Source: VGTK01 sp046327915
GTDB taxonomy: Bacteria > Desulfobacterota > Binatia > UBA12015
Length of the DNA: 64,000 nt
Direction of reading: 5' to 3'
Assembly: GCA_046327915.1 (NCBI GenBank)
Contig: JAXLXO010000002.1
Coordinates: forward strand, 378,660 to 442,659
Each line of letters begins with the position of its first letter. Positions within the stretch are counted from its first letter, which is position 1. Under the pieces are notes generated by a model, which saw only the letters and a program-made list of their open reading frames with translations, made no database searches and was not told the origin of the DNA. A program made the position numbers and the translations under genes. Of the stretch, positions 34,572 through 43,479 are shown piece after piece.

Positions 34572-35036
34572 ATGATCGCCGCCGCCGAGAGCGCCGCAGC
34601 TTCGCCGCGCGCACCGGAAGGACGTCGTCCGCGGCGCGCACGACGGTTCGCGCGCGCCGCGCGGTGCGCGGCAACGGTGCTGCTCGTCCTCGCGACGTCG
34701 GCGACGGCGCACGCGCACGCGCGTCTCGAGCGCTCGGTCCCGCGCGCCGACGCGACGGTCGTTCCGCCGAAGACGATCGAGCTGTGGTTCAACGAGCTGC
34801 TCGACGACGAGTTCAACGACGTCACGGTCTACCGCGCGAAGCCGGACGGCTCGCCCGCCGATGCGACGAACCTCGCCACGGGGAAGCCGCAGGTCGATGC
34901 ATCCGACCGCACGCACCTGAGCACGTCGGTCGGCACGCTCACGACCGGGCCGTACGTCGTGCAGTACAAGGTGCTGTCGCGCGACGGCCACAGCGCGCGC
35001 GGACGGGTGCTGTTCCGCGTCGGCGAGATCGAGTGA
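34572..35036 (+). CDS. copC: CopC-family periplasmic copper-binding protein
   Basis: A 154-residue protein with a long basic N-region, a hydrophobic signal core (AATVLLVLATSATAHA) and a CopC beta-barrel of about 100 residues. After the predicted cleavage the mature chain starts HARLERSVPRADATV, giving the N-terminal His of the copper brace. SRDGHSARGRVLFRVGE near the end supplies the Asp-x-His pair. PKTIELWFNELLDDEFNDV is the central strand region. ATG 34572 has AGGAG six bases upstream. A CopD gene follows after 62 bases, so the pair probably handles periplasmic copper or copper uptake. Confidence 0.88.
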   Translation: MIAAAESAAASPRAPEGRRPRRARRFARAARCAATVLLVLATSATAHAHARLERSVPRADATVVPPKTIELWFNELLDDEFNDVTVYRAKPDGSPADATNLATGKPQVDASDRTHLSTSVGTLTTGPYVVQYKVLSRDGHSARGRVLFRVGEIE

Positions 35037-35098
35037 CGCGGGTGACGGCTTCGCCGGCCACGGGCGAACGGGACGCGCGTCGCGCGTTCCCCTGACGG

Positions 35099-36790
35099 AT
35101 GGAGCACTCCGCTCTCCACGCGGCCCAGCTGCTCGGCGTCCTGCTGGTGCTGGCCGCCCCGCTGCTCGCGCTGCTGGTGCTGCTGCCGGCGCGGCGCACG
35201 ACGGCGCTCACCTCCGCGTCGGGCCGCGTCAGCGACGAGCTGCTGCGCCGCACGGCGCGCGCCGCCGCCTGGGCCGGCGCGATCGGCGCCGTGTCGTGCT
35301 TCCTGAACCTCGTCGTGCAGGTGGCGGAGTTCGAGGGTGTCACGATCCTCGCGGGCAGCGACCGCGATCTGCTGTGGCGCTTCGCGAGCGCCACCACCGT
35401 CGGACGGCTCGCCTCGCTGCGCGGCCTCCTCATGCTCGTCGCCGCCGCCGCGTCGTGGCGGCTCGCCGCGCGTCCGGCACGCTTCCGGAGCGGCGGCGCG
35501 TGGCTGCCGACGCTCGCCCTCGGCCTCGCCGCCGCGGCCGTGTGGGCGATGGTGAGCCACGCCGCGGCCCAGCCGAAGGGCCGCGAGCTCGCGGTCGCGC
35601 TGCACTTCCTCCACCTGCTCGGCGCCGCGGGCTGGATCGGCGTGCTCGGGCACCTCTTCCTCGTGCGCGGCACGATCGCCGCGGCGGACGACGCGCAGGA
35701 GGTGCGGCTCGCCGCCGCGATCGTCGGCCGCTTCTCGCCGATCGCACTGCTCGCGGCGTCGCTGCTGTTCGCGACCGGCGCCACCGGCACGTGGTTCTAC
35801 ATGCCGTCGCCGGCGGCGCTGCTGACGTCGTCGTACGGGCTCACCCTGGCGACCAAGCTGACGCTGCTCGCGATCCTGCTCGGCGGCGGCTTCGTCAACT
35901 ACAGGATCGTGCGCCCCGCCCTGCTGCGCCTCGCGGCCGACCCGGCCGCGCTCCCGGGACGGCCCGACGGCGCGGCGCGCGCGCTTCTCGACCGGCTCGC
36001 GCGCACCATCGAGCTCGAGGTCACCGTCGGCGTGCTGGTCGTGATCACGGCGGGCATCCTCGCCGGGATCTCGCCGCCGACGGCGCAGGGCGAAGGCACG
36101 CTGGACGCGGCGCAGATCGCGTCGATGACCACTCCGCGCGCACCACGCACGCAGATCGTCGATCCCGCGACGTGGGTCGGCAGCGCGTCGCGCACCGACG
36201 ACGACCTGCGCTACTCCGAGTTCATGCACGGCTGGTCCGGCGTGCTGGTGATCCTGCTCGGCGTCGCGTGGCTCGTGCAGTCGGTCGGTGGCGACGGACG
36301 CGCGGCGCGCATCGCGGGCTGGGTGTGGCCCGCCGCCTTCATCCCGTTCGCGGTCTTCGTCGCGATCGCGAGCGATCCCGAGGTCTGGCCCATGGGCACG
36401 GTGAGCCCGTGGGTCGCGCTGACGGACCCCATCGTGCTCGAGCACCGCGTCGGCGCGCTGATGATCGTGCTGCTGGCGGTGCTGGGCTGGCGCGAGGCGC
36501 GCCGTGGCGGAGACGATCGTCCGCTCGGCCGCGCGCTGCCGGTGGTCATGATCCTCGGCAGCCTGCTGCTGCTCGGCCACGCGCACTCGAGCTTCTCCGC
36601 GAGCGACCGCCTGACGACGATCATCAACGTGCAGCACGCGATCCTCGGCGGCCTCGGCGTGATCGCCGGCGCGGTGCGCTGGCTCGAGATCCGCGACCTG
36701 CTGCCCCGCCGTGTCGCGAGCGTCGCCTGGCCGACGCTGGTGATCGCGATCGGCGTGGTGATGGCGTTCGGCTACCGCGAGCTGGTGTGA
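35099..36790 (+). CDS. copD: CopD-like copper transport membrane protein
   Basis: A 563-residue polytopic membrane protein. An N-terminal helix is followed by the CopD core (about residues 55-340), including TTVGRLASLRGLLMLVAAAA, WAMVSHAAAQPKG and ALHFLHLLGAAGWIGVLGHLFL, whose His residues are typical of CopD. A C-terminal extension of four or five helices (about residues 370-563) contains FMHGWSGVLVILLG, LEHRVGALMIVLLAV and NVQHAILGG, with several more membrane His residues. The extension resembles separate membrane proteins found near copper genes. It is next to copC and probably imports or senses copper. It converges with the amidase gene. Confidence 0.83.
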   Translation: MEHSALHAAQLLGVLLVLAAPLLALLVLLPARRTTALTSASGRVSDELLRRTARAAAWAGAIGAVSCFLNLVVQVAEFEGVTILAGSDRDLLWRFASATTVGRLASLRGLLMLVAAAASWRLAARPARFRSGGAWLPTLALGLAAAAVWAMVSHAAAQPKGRELAVALHFLHLLGAAGWIGVLGHLFLVRGTIAAADDAQEVRLAAAIVGRFSPIALLAASLLFATGATGTWFYMPSPAALLTSSYGLTLATKLTLLAILLGGGFVNYRIVRPALLRLAADPAALPGRPDGAARALLDRLARTIELEVTVGVLVVITAGILAGISPPTAQGEGTLDAAQIASMTTPRAPRTQIVDPATWVGSASRTDDDLRYSEFMHGWSGVLVILLGVAWLVQSVGGDGRAARIAGWVWPAAFIPFAVFVAIASDPEVWPMGTVSPWVALTDPIVLEHRVGALMIVLLAVLGWREARRGGDDRPLGRALPVVMILGSLLLLGHAHSSFSASDRLTTIINVQHAILGGLGVIAGAVRWLEIRDLLPRRVASVAWPTLVIAIGVVMAFGYRELV

Positions 36791-36798
36791 AGCGTCGG

Positions 36799-36823
36799 CC
36801 GCGGACCCTGCTCAGGTCCGCGG
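36799..36823. terminator. bidirectional hairpin between copD and amidase genes
   Basis: CCGCGGACC (36799-36807) and GGTCCGCGG (36815-36823) form a perfect nine-base stem with a seven-base loop, spanning the stop codon of the amidase gene. It sits exactly where the two genes converge. No T run is present on either side. Confidence 0.5.
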
Positions 36824-38218
36824 GTCGATCGGCGTCCGTGCGCCGAGCGCGGCCTCGATCGCGACCGCCGCATCGAGGCACAGATCCTCGCGGAAGCGCG
36901 GTCCGGTGATCTGCACGCCGATCGGCAGCCCGTCCGCGACCGCCGCCGGAACCACCGCCGCGGGCAGGCCCAGCAGGTTGCCCGGCAGGACGCACCGGAT
37001 CAGGCGCAGCGTGCGCACCGCACCGTCGCCGTCCGCGATGTCGTCGCCGGCGCGGAACGCGGGCTCGGTCCAGACCGGCGACAGCACGAGCGGCAGCGCG
37101 TCCTGGAAGCCCGACCACGCGCGCGCGATGCGGTGGCGCTCGACCAGGATCTCCGACATGCCGGCCGCGTCGAGCACCGGATGCGCCGCCATCACCAGGT
37201 CGATGAAGCGCATCGACTCCGCGCCGATGACGCCGGAGAGGATCGGCAGCAGCGGCCGCATGTCGTTGACGAGGAACGAGCCCCACACCTCGACGATGCG
37301 CTCGAAGTCCGGCGGCGTCGCCGCCTCGACCGCGAAGCCGGCGCGCGACAGCGCGTCGGCCGCCGCACGAACGGCGTCGCGCACCGCGGGCGACGTCGTG
37401 CCGCCCGGCGGCTCGTCCATCACCGCGACGCGCAGCGCGCCCGCGGGACGCGGGCCCTCGAGCGGCACCGGCACGCAGAACGGATCGCGCGGGTGCGGCC
37501 CCGACAGGATCGACAGCGTGAGACGGAGGTCCGCCACCGAGCGCGCCATCGGGCCTTCGGCGAGCATGAGCTGCGAGGCGAGCGCGCCGTCCTCCGGCGG
37601 GATCGCCGACGCGTGCGGGACGCGTCCCGTCGTCGGCTTGATCGACGCGATGCCGCAGCAGTGCGCGGGGTTGCGCAGCGAGCCGCCGATGTCGTTGCCG
37701 AGGCCGAGCGGCGACATGCCGGTCGCGAGCGCCGCCGCCTCGCCACCGCTGGACCCTCCGGTGGTGTGCCCGGGGTGCCACGGGTTCCTCGTCGGGCCGT
37801 GCAGCGAGCTGTGCGTGTGCACGCGAAGCCCGAGGTCGGGCATGTTGGTGCGCGCGATCGGGATCGCGCCGGCGCGGCGCATGCGCTCGACCACCGGCGC
37901 GTCGACCGCGGGGATCGCGTCGGCGAGCGCGACCAGGCCCTGCGTGGTCGGCGAGCCCGTGACGTCGACGTTTTCCTTGACGGTGAACGGAACGCCGTGC
38001 AGCGGGCCGATGGCGTCGCCGCGCTCCAGCGCCGCGTCGGCCGCGTCGGCCGCGGTGCGCGCGTCGTCCGCGAGGACGCGCGTGACCGCGTTCAGCGCCG
38101 GCTCGACCTGCGCGATGCGCGCGAGATGCGCGTCCACCACTTCCCGCGACGACGCCTCGCGCGCCGCGATCCGGCGCGCGAGCTCGCTCGCGCTGCACCG
38201 CCAGAGCTCGTTCGACAT
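36812..38218 (-). CDS. amidase-signature family enzyme
   Basis: A 468-residue enzyme of the amidase-signature family. The catalytic triad is visible: Lys in PFTVKENVDVTG (near residue 79), the cis-Ser in TTGGSSGGEAAALATG (near 155), and the nucleophile Ser in LGNDIGGSLRNPAHCCG (near 178). Length is usual for a free amidase. GatA is less likely, because no GatB or GatC neighbour exists and the C-terminus (GLPIGVQITGPRFREDLCL) is typical of general amidases. It would hydrolyse a small amide or aryl amide; the substrate is unknown. The start is ATG 38218. Confidence 0.88.
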   Translation of the reverse strand: MSNELWRCSASELARRIAAREASSREVVDAHLARIAQVEPALNAVTRVLADDARTAADAADAALERGDAIGPLHGVPFTVKENVDVTGSPTTQGLVALADAIPAVDAPVVERMRRAGAIPIARTNMPDLGLRVHTHSSLHGPTRNPWHPGHTTGGSSGGEAAALATGMSPLGLGNDIGGSLRNPAHCCGIASIKPTTGRVPHASAIPPEDGALASQLMLAEGPMARSVADLRLTLSILSGPHPRDPFCVPVPLEGPRPAGALRVAVMDEPPGGTTSPAVRDAVRAAADALSRAGFAVEAATPPDFERIVEVWGSFLVNDMRPLLPILSGVIGAESMRFIDLVMAAHPVLDAAGMSEILVERHRIARAWSGFQDALPLVLSPVWTEPAFRAGDDIADGDGAVRTLRLIRCVLPGNLLGLPAAVVPAAVADGLPIGVQITGPRFREDLCLDAAVAIEAALGARTPIDPRT

Positions 38219-38274
38219 CCGCTCCGGATAGCGTGCCCGGACGCCGACGCCAATCGCGACGCCTGCCGCGCCGC

Positions 38275-40182
38275 TCAACGCGTGCCGTCCGCGCGGGCGC
38301 GCAGCGTGCAGCCCGCGAGCGTCTCCACCGCCGGATAGCGCTCGTCGAGGTACGCGCCGAGGCGCGCGAAGTAGCTCTCCGCCGCCGCGAAGGCGGGCAC
38401 GCGCGGGTGCCCGGTCACGGCGAGGCGGGGCCGGCGCCGCTCGAGCTCGTCGATCGTCCGCTGCTCGCCCGCGCGGTCCGGACGTCCCGGCACGAAGTAC
38501 AGGTAGAAGAAGGGCGCCGGCCGGTCGGCAAGGAACGCGACGCCGGCGAGGTCGGGGAACGTGAACACCCCCTCGCCGTCCGTCGTGCGGGCGTCGATCG
38601 CGCGCACCGCCTCGCCGAGCCATGCGTGCTCGGACGCGTAGGGCGCGGCGATCGCGAGCGGTGCGCGCGGCCCCGCGTCGAGCGCGGCCTGCGGCTCGAG
38701 CAGACGCGCGCGCAGCCCGGGCAGCGCGCGCGCGACGCACGCGAGCAGAAGCACCGCGATCGCCGTCCGGATCGCGAGGCGGGCGCGCGGATCGTGCGCC
38801 TCGCGGAGCGGCGCCGCGAGCCACCACCATGCGGCACCGACCGCGCCCAGCACCGGTGGTCCGCCCATCGCGACGTGGATGAGATCGGGCCGCGGGAAGA
38901 GCTGCAGCGCCCAGACCGCAGCGAACGCGAGCAGCGCGTGCAGGCGCGCGGTACCGGCGTCACGCGGCAGCAGGACGAGCGACGCAGCGAGCGCGAGCGG
39001 TCCGAGCCACAGGCACGCCTCCTCGCCGACGATGCGCGCCGGCTGCGCGCCCGCGAAGATCGCGGCGAACGCGACACCCGCGAGAAGCAGCGCCGGCACG
39101 AGGACCCCACTTCGGTCGCGATCGCCGTCGCGTGACAGCCTCGCCACGAATGCCGCGATCAGCACCGCAGCGCACAGTCCGGCCGCGGCGAGCGACGGCG
39201 CGGGGAACGGCAGCAGGTACGCGTCGATCACGCCGCCGCCGTCGAGCAACAGCACCTCGCGCGCGAAGCGCGCTGCGCCGAGCTCGTGCAGCAGCGGCAG
39301 CGCCCACGACGCGGTGGGCACGACGAAACCGGCCGCGAGCGCGACGAGATCGCGCAGCGGACGCGCCGCGCCGGCATCGCTGACCGGTCCCGCGCGCAGC
39401 GCCGCGAGCACGACCGGCAGCAGCAGCGCCACGACGTAGGCCGGATCGTGCACCGCACCGCCGACCAGCAGCACCGCACCAGCGACCGCGCCGACGCGGA
39501 CCAGCGCGCCGAGCAGGCTCGCCACCACGTCGCCGCGGCGCCAGCCCGCGACGGTCGCGAGCGCCGCACCACCGAGCACGAGCAGTCCCGCGTTGGGCTT
39601 GACGGCGAACGCGGCGCCCGCGAGCGCGCCCGCGCCGAGCAGCGGCAGCACCCCCGACGCACCGGCTCCGACGGCGGCACCGCCCGCCCGCGCCGCCACC
39701 ACGCTCGACGCCAGCAGCTGCGCGCCGAGCGCGAGCGGTGCCGCGATCCAGCCGGGGTACGGGACGTTGAACGGCGCGCCCGCGCGCGGCGACACCGGCA
39801 GCAGGAACGCCACGTCGAACGCGACGACCGACGCGGCGAGCAGCGCGCTCGCGCGGCGCCGCAGCGCCGCGTAGAGCAGCGCGACCGTCAGCGCGTGCAG
39901 CGCGACGCCGAAGCTCCGCGTCGCGAGCAGCTCCGCCCCGGTCGAGCGCCACAGAGCGACGTGCAGGTCGAAGTACCAGGGCGTGTAGCCGGTCTCGAAG
40001 TCGAGGTACGGCCGCGCGCCGTGCGCGACGCGGTCGATCTGCGCGAGCTGCGTGCCCTCGTCGACGACGTCGAAGCCGTACGTGCGGAAGAGCCCGAGGT
40101 ACGCGAGCACCAGCACGAGCACGACGAGCGCCTCCGCCACGACGCGCGCCATCGCCGCCGGCGTGCGCTCGCCGGAGCTCAC
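38275..40182 (-). CDS. GT-C-like membrane protein (paralogue of 25783-28851 N-terminal part)
   Basis: A 635-residue integral membrane protein. The first periplasmic loop has GFDVVDEGTQLAQI and RPYLDFETGYTPWYFDLHVALW, closely resembling the start of the GT-C/HEAT fusion at 25783-28851. About a dozen hydrophobic helices follow up to residue 490 or so. A short soluble tail (GEGVFTFPDLAGVAFL and RPRLAVTGHPRVP) has no repeats. The start is taken as GTG 40182, which overlaps the stop of the GT4 gene; ATG 40152 would remove ten residues. The catalytic role as a lipid-linked sugar transferase is inferred. Confidence 0.7.
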   Translation of the reverse strand: MSSGERTPAAMARVVAEALVVLVLVLAYLGLFRTYGFDVVDEGTQLAQIDRVAHGARPYLDFETGYTPWYFDLHVALWRSTGAELLATRSFGVALHALTVALLYAALRRRASALLAASVVAFDVAFLLPVSPRAGAPFNVPYPGWIAAPLALGAQLLASSVVAARAGGAAVGAGASGVLPLLGAGALAGAAFAVKPNAGLLVLGGAALATVAGWRRGDVVASLLGALVRVGAVAGAVLLVGGAVHDPAYVVALLLPVVLAALRAGPVSDAGAARPLRDLVALAAGFVVPTASWALPLLHELGAARFAREVLLLDGGGVIDAYLLPFPAPSLAAAGLCAAVLIAAFVARLSRDGDRDRSGVLVPALLLAGVAFAAIFAGAQPARIVGEEACLWLGPLALAASLVLLPRDAGTARLHALLAFAAVWALQLFPRPDLIHVAMGGPPVLGAVGAAWWWLAAPLREAHDPRARLAIRTAIAVLLLACVARALPGLRARLLEPQAALDAGPRAPLAIAAPYASEHAWLGEAVRAIDARTTDGEGVFTFPDLAGVAFLADRPAPFFYLYFVPGRPDRAGEQRTIDELERRRPRLAVTGHPRVPAFAAAESYFARLGAYLDERYPAVETLAGCTLRARADGTR

Positions 40183-41321
40183 CGCCGCGTCCCGCGTCGC
40201 ACGGCGGCCGCCTCGAGGTACGCGTCGCGCGTCTGCTCGGCGGCGCGGCGCCACGACAGCGTACCGGCGCGCGCGAGCGCACGCCGCGCGACGTCGGCAC
40301 GGAACGCGTCGTCGCGCAGCAGGCGGGCGAGCGCGTCCGCGACCAGCGCCGCGTCCGGACGCTCGACCAGCACGCCGCCGTCGCCGACCACCTCGGGAAC
40401 GGACGTCGCGGCGACACCCACCACCGGGCAGCCGCACGCCATCGCCTCGACGAAGGTCAGGCCGAAGCCCTCGAAGCTCGACGGGCTGACCATCACGTCG
40501 GACGCGCCGTAGAGCTCGACCAGATCCTGCGCCGGCAGCTCGCCGGCGAGGCGCACGAACGGCGGCGGCGCGTCGAGCCAGTCCGCGGCGTAGCCGGGAC
40601 GGCGACGGCCCGCGATCACCAGCGTCACCGGAACGCCGTCGGCGTGCAGGCGGCGCACGGCGTCGACCGCGACGTCGATGCGCTTGCGCGGCTGCGCCGT
40701 GCCGACGAACGACACCAGACGTCCGCCCGCTCCGACCCCGTAGCGCTCGCGCACGGCTGCGCGCCGCGCCGGATCCGCGAGCGGCACGAAGCGCGCCGAG
40801 ATCCCGTGCGGCACGACGGCGATCCGATCCGGCGGCACGCCGAGCCGCGCCGTCACGTCGCCCGCCGCGTGGTTCGAGACGCAGACGATGCGGTCCGCGG
40901 CGCGCGCCGCGTGGCGCAGGTGGACGATCAGCTGCAGGCGCTGCGCGAGCGAGAAGGTCTCCGGCTCGACCAGCACCGCGAGATCGTGGATCGTGACCAC
41001 GCGCGCCGTACCGCGCGGCAGCGGCAGAAGCGGCAGCGCGTGCTTCGTGCCGTGGTAGACGTCGACGCCGCCGAGCGCGCGCACGCGTGCCGGAACGGCG
41101 ACGTTGTCCCACCACGGCTGCCGCCACGGCGACGGCAGCGGGATCTCCTCGATGCGCACGCCCGCCGAGGATTCGAACAGGTCCGGACGGTCGGTGAGCA
41201 CCACCAGCTCGAGCGCGCCGTCGCCCAGCGCCGCGAGCGCGTGCACCAGCTCGACCGAGTAGGTCGCCGGTCCGCCGGTGACGCCCGCGACCGCGCCGAT
41301 CGCGACCCGGAGCGGCGTCAA
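40179..41321 (-). CDS. GT4 family glycosyltransferase
   Basis: A 380-residue GT-B enzyme. Motifs: AIGAVAGVTGGPATYSVELV at the N-terminus, DVYHGTKHALPLLP, VVTIHDLAVLVEPE, DRIVCVSNHAAGDVTARLG, LVSFVGTAQPRKRIDVAVDA, and SPSSFEGFGLTFVEAMACG with the E-x7-E donor site. This matches mannosyltransferases of the WbaZ/WcaI type. The start is best read as TTG 41321 inside the stop of the upstream GT2 (TTGA), because no ATG or GTG lies near the conserved first strand. Its own stop overlaps the next start (GTGA), giving a tightly coupled GT2-GT4-GT-C set. Confidence 0.85.
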   Translation of the reverse strand: MTPLRVAIGAVAGVTGGPATYSVELVHALAALGDGALELVVLTDRPDLFESSAGVRIEEIPLPSPWRQPWWDNVAVPARVRALGGVDVYHGTKHALPLLPLPRGTARVVTIHDLAVLVEPETFSLAQRLQLIVHLRHAARAADRIVCVSNHAAGDVTARLGVPPDRIAVVPHGISARFVPLADPARRAAVRERYGVGAGGRLVSFVGTAQPRKRIDVAVDAVRRLHADGVPVTLVIAGRRRPGYAADWLDAPPPFVRLAGELPAQDLVELYGASDVMVSPSSFEGFGLTFVEAMACGCPVVGVAATSVPEVVGDGGVLVERPDAALVADALARLLRDDAFRADVARRALARAGTLSWRRAAEQTRDAYLEAAAVRRGTRR

Positions 41322-42274
41322 GCAGCGCCACCCGGTGCGGCGGCAGCACCGCCCCGCCACGCGAGCCCGATGCCTTCCGCGACGCCGCGCCACATCGCCG
41401 CGACGACGTCGCGGCGCCCGCGCAGCGCGTAGATCGCGGAGCTCAGCACGACGAGCAGAGCGAAGATCGGCACGAACGCGAGCCAGTCCGCGATCGAGCC
41501 GTACCAGCGCAGCAGCAGCAGCTGGTTGCGGCACTTCAGCCGCGCCGCGTACGGCTGCAGCCCGGCGGTGAAGCCGCGCATGCCGTCGTGCAGGACGATC
41601 GCCCGCGGCACCAGCAGCGGGCGATAGCCGCACGCGCGGGCGCGCAGGCAGTAGTCCACTTCCTCGTAGTAGACCAGCAGCTCCTCGCTGTACGGCCCGA
41701 CGCGGAGGAAGCACTCGCGCGTGACCATGATCGCCGAGCCCATGATCCCGCCGACGCGATACGGCGTGCCGTCGCCCGCCGAGCGGACCTTCAGCAACGT
41801 GCGCGGCACGGCGAGCGACCACGCCGAGTAGCGCTCGCCGAGGGACAGCGGACGGTGCGGCGGCGGCAGGTCGAGCAGCGCGGGGCCGATGACGCCGGAG
41901 TCCGGATGCGCGTCGGCCGCGTCGACCAGCAGCCGCGCACAGTCGGGCGCGAGCGTGGTGTCGTTGTTGAGGAACAGCAGGTGCGTGGCGCCGCGCTCGA
42001 TGGCCCGCCGCGCGCCTGCGTTCACGCCGCCCGCGAAGTGCCGGTTGTCGTCGAGCAGCACGAGCTCGATCCCGGGCACGGCACCATACTCCGCGACCAG
42101 CGCCTGACGCTCCTCGTCGCGCGACGCGTTGTCGACGACGACGATCAGCATCGGCACGCCGCTGCTGGCGCGCAGCGACTCGACGCACGCGCGCGTCACG
42201 TCGCCGCCGTTCCAGGTGACGACCACCGCACCGACGAGCGGAGTGCCGGCCGCCGGCGCCGCGTCCGCGCTCAC
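41318..42274 (-). CDS. family 2 glycosyltransferase with C-terminal membrane segment
   Basis: A 318-residue GT2: VGAVVVTWNGGDVTRACVES, MLIVVVDNASRDEERQ, NRHFAGGVNAGARRAI, LLFLNNDTTLAPD (DXD region), GGIMGSAIMVTREC, and YYEEVDYCLRARACGYRP. A hydrophobic stretch (DWLAFVPIFALLVVLSSAIY) near the C-terminus could anchor it in the membrane. It resembles the enzyme at 32426-33361 and is probably a rhamnosyl- or similar transferase. The start GTG 42274 overlaps the stop of the upstream GT4 (GTGA), and its stop gives the TTGA overlap with the downstream GT4. Confidence 0.84.
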   Translation of the reverse strand: MSADAAPAAGTPLVGAVVVTWNGGDVTRACVESLRASSGVPMLIVVVDNASRDEERQALVAEYGAVPGIELVLLDDNRHFAGGVNAGARRAIERGATHLLFLNNDTTLAPDCARLLVDAADAHPDSGVIGPALLDLPPPHRPLSLGERYSAWSLAVPRTLLKVRSAGDGTPYRVGGIMGSAIMVTRECFLRVGPYSEELLVYYEEVDYCLRARACGYRPLLVPRAIVLHDGMRGFTAGLQPYAARLKCRNQLLLLRWYGSIADWLAFVPIFALLVVLSSAIYALRGRRDVVAAMWRGVAEGIGLAWRGGAAAAPGGAA

Positions 42275-43473
42275 GCCGCGGCTCCCTGCGGGAGTGCTGC
42301 GCGCCGGGCCGCGAGCAGCGGCGAGGCCAGCACGTCGCGCAGCCGCGCCGCGCGCACCTCGTCGCTCGCCGTGCGCAGGAAGGCCTCGCGCGCGCCGCGT
42401 GCGAGCCGCGCACGACGCCCGGGATCGCGCGCGAGCGCGAGCAGCGCGTCGGCGAGAGCACGCGGCGTCGGCTCGACGAGGCAGATCGACTCGCCGTCGA
42501 CGAAGGCCTCGCGGATCGCCGGCGTGTCGGCGGTGACGATCGCGCTGCCGACCGCCGCCGCCTGCCAGATCTTGTTCGGGATCACCATGCGCGCCTTGAC
42601 GCTCTTCCCGAACACGCCCAGCACGACGTCGGCCGCGGCGATGCGTCCGGGCAGCTCGTCGTACGGCACCCAGTCGGTGGTGCGCACGTGCGGCAGGCGC
42701 TTCACGAACGCGTCGCTGCGCGCGCGCTCCGATCCGGTGCCGACCAGCTCCAGGGTGATGCCGCAGTCCGGCGGCACGAGACGCGCGGCGAGCGCGATGG
42801 TCTCGTTGCCGTGCAGCGGCAGGTACTGGCTGTAGCCGAGGACGTGCATGCGTCCCGGCTCCGTCGCCGTCGCCTCGCCGGACGCCGCGGCGACGGCCGC
42901 GCGGCGCGCGCCCTCCTCCGCGAACGGCGTCTCCGCGCCGAGGTACTGCACGACCACCTTGTCCGGTGCGACGCCGAGGCGCTCGATCAGGTACTCGCGG
43001 TGCGCCGCGGTGTCGATCAGGACGACGTCGGCCGCACGCAGCGTCGCGCGATCGAGCGTCGCGAGCAGCTTCGCCGCGATCGATCCCTCGCCGTAGGTCT
43101 CGCGGTCGTCGACCAGCGTCTCGGTCACGGTCACCAGCGGCGCGAACAGGATCGGACGGGCGCGCTCGACGAAGCGCGCGAGCAGAACGTCGAGCTGCCC
43201 GTTGAAGCCGACGACGAGCAGCGACGCGGACGCCGCGTCCGTCGGCAGACGCCGCGCGAGCCGGCGCGCGGCACCCGCGTAGCGCAGCGCGAGGCGCGCG
43301 AGCCCCGCCGGCGCGAAGTACGGCGCGGTCTTGTCGCGCGTCTCCTCCCAGAGCGGCTCGTGGCACGCGCGGACGGTCACGCCGGCCGCGCGCAGGTCGC
43401 CGGCGAGGAGCGCGTTCGCCGCGTGGCGCGAGTTGTAGGTTCCGAACAGAAGCGCGATCACCGCGCGTTCCAC
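42271..43473 (-). CDS. GT4-like glycosyltransferase
   Basis: A 400-residue GT-B-type protein. The N-terminal domain begins VIALLFGTYNSRHAANALLAG and contains LLVVGFNGQLDVLLARF. The C-terminal Rossmann domain has RMHVLGYSQYLPLHGNETIA, LELVGTGSERARSDA, WVPYDELPGRIAAADVVLGV, and IPNKIWQAAAVGSAIVTADTP. The strict E-x7-E motif is not obvious, so this is a divergent member. GTG 43473 is the start closest to the first strand and lies six bases after the GT2 stop. It belongs to the same coupled minus-strand set. Confidence 0.78.
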   Translation of the reverse strand: MERAVIALLFGTYNSRHAANALLAGDLRAAGVTVRACHEPLWEETRDKTAPYFAPAGLARLALRYAGAARRLARRLPTDAASASLLVVGFNGQLDVLLARFVERARPILFAPLVTVTETLVDDRETYGEGSIAAKLLATLDRATLRAADVVLIDTAAHREYLIERLGVAPDKVVVQYLGAETPFAEEGARRAAVAAASGEATATEPGRMHVLGYSQYLPLHGNETIALAARLVPPDCGITLELVGTGSERARSDAFVKRLPHVRTTDWVPYDELPGRIAAADVVLGVFGKSVKARMVIPNKIWQAAAVGSAIVTADTPAIREAFVDGESICLVEPTPRALADALLALARDPGRRARLARGAREAFLRTASDEVRAARLRDVLASPLLAARRAALPQGAAA

Positions 43474-43479
43474 CGGACG

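Noticed and set aside
36812..38218. Amidase gene as GatA of the amidotransferase complex.
   Set aside because: No gatB or gatC neighbours, and the C-terminal region fits general amidases better.
38275..41349. A 1024-residue reading of the GT-C-like gene with a long N-terminal extension.
   Set aside because: The first 390 codons are shadow of the GT4 gene at 40179-41321; the membrane protein begins at the GTGA overlap.
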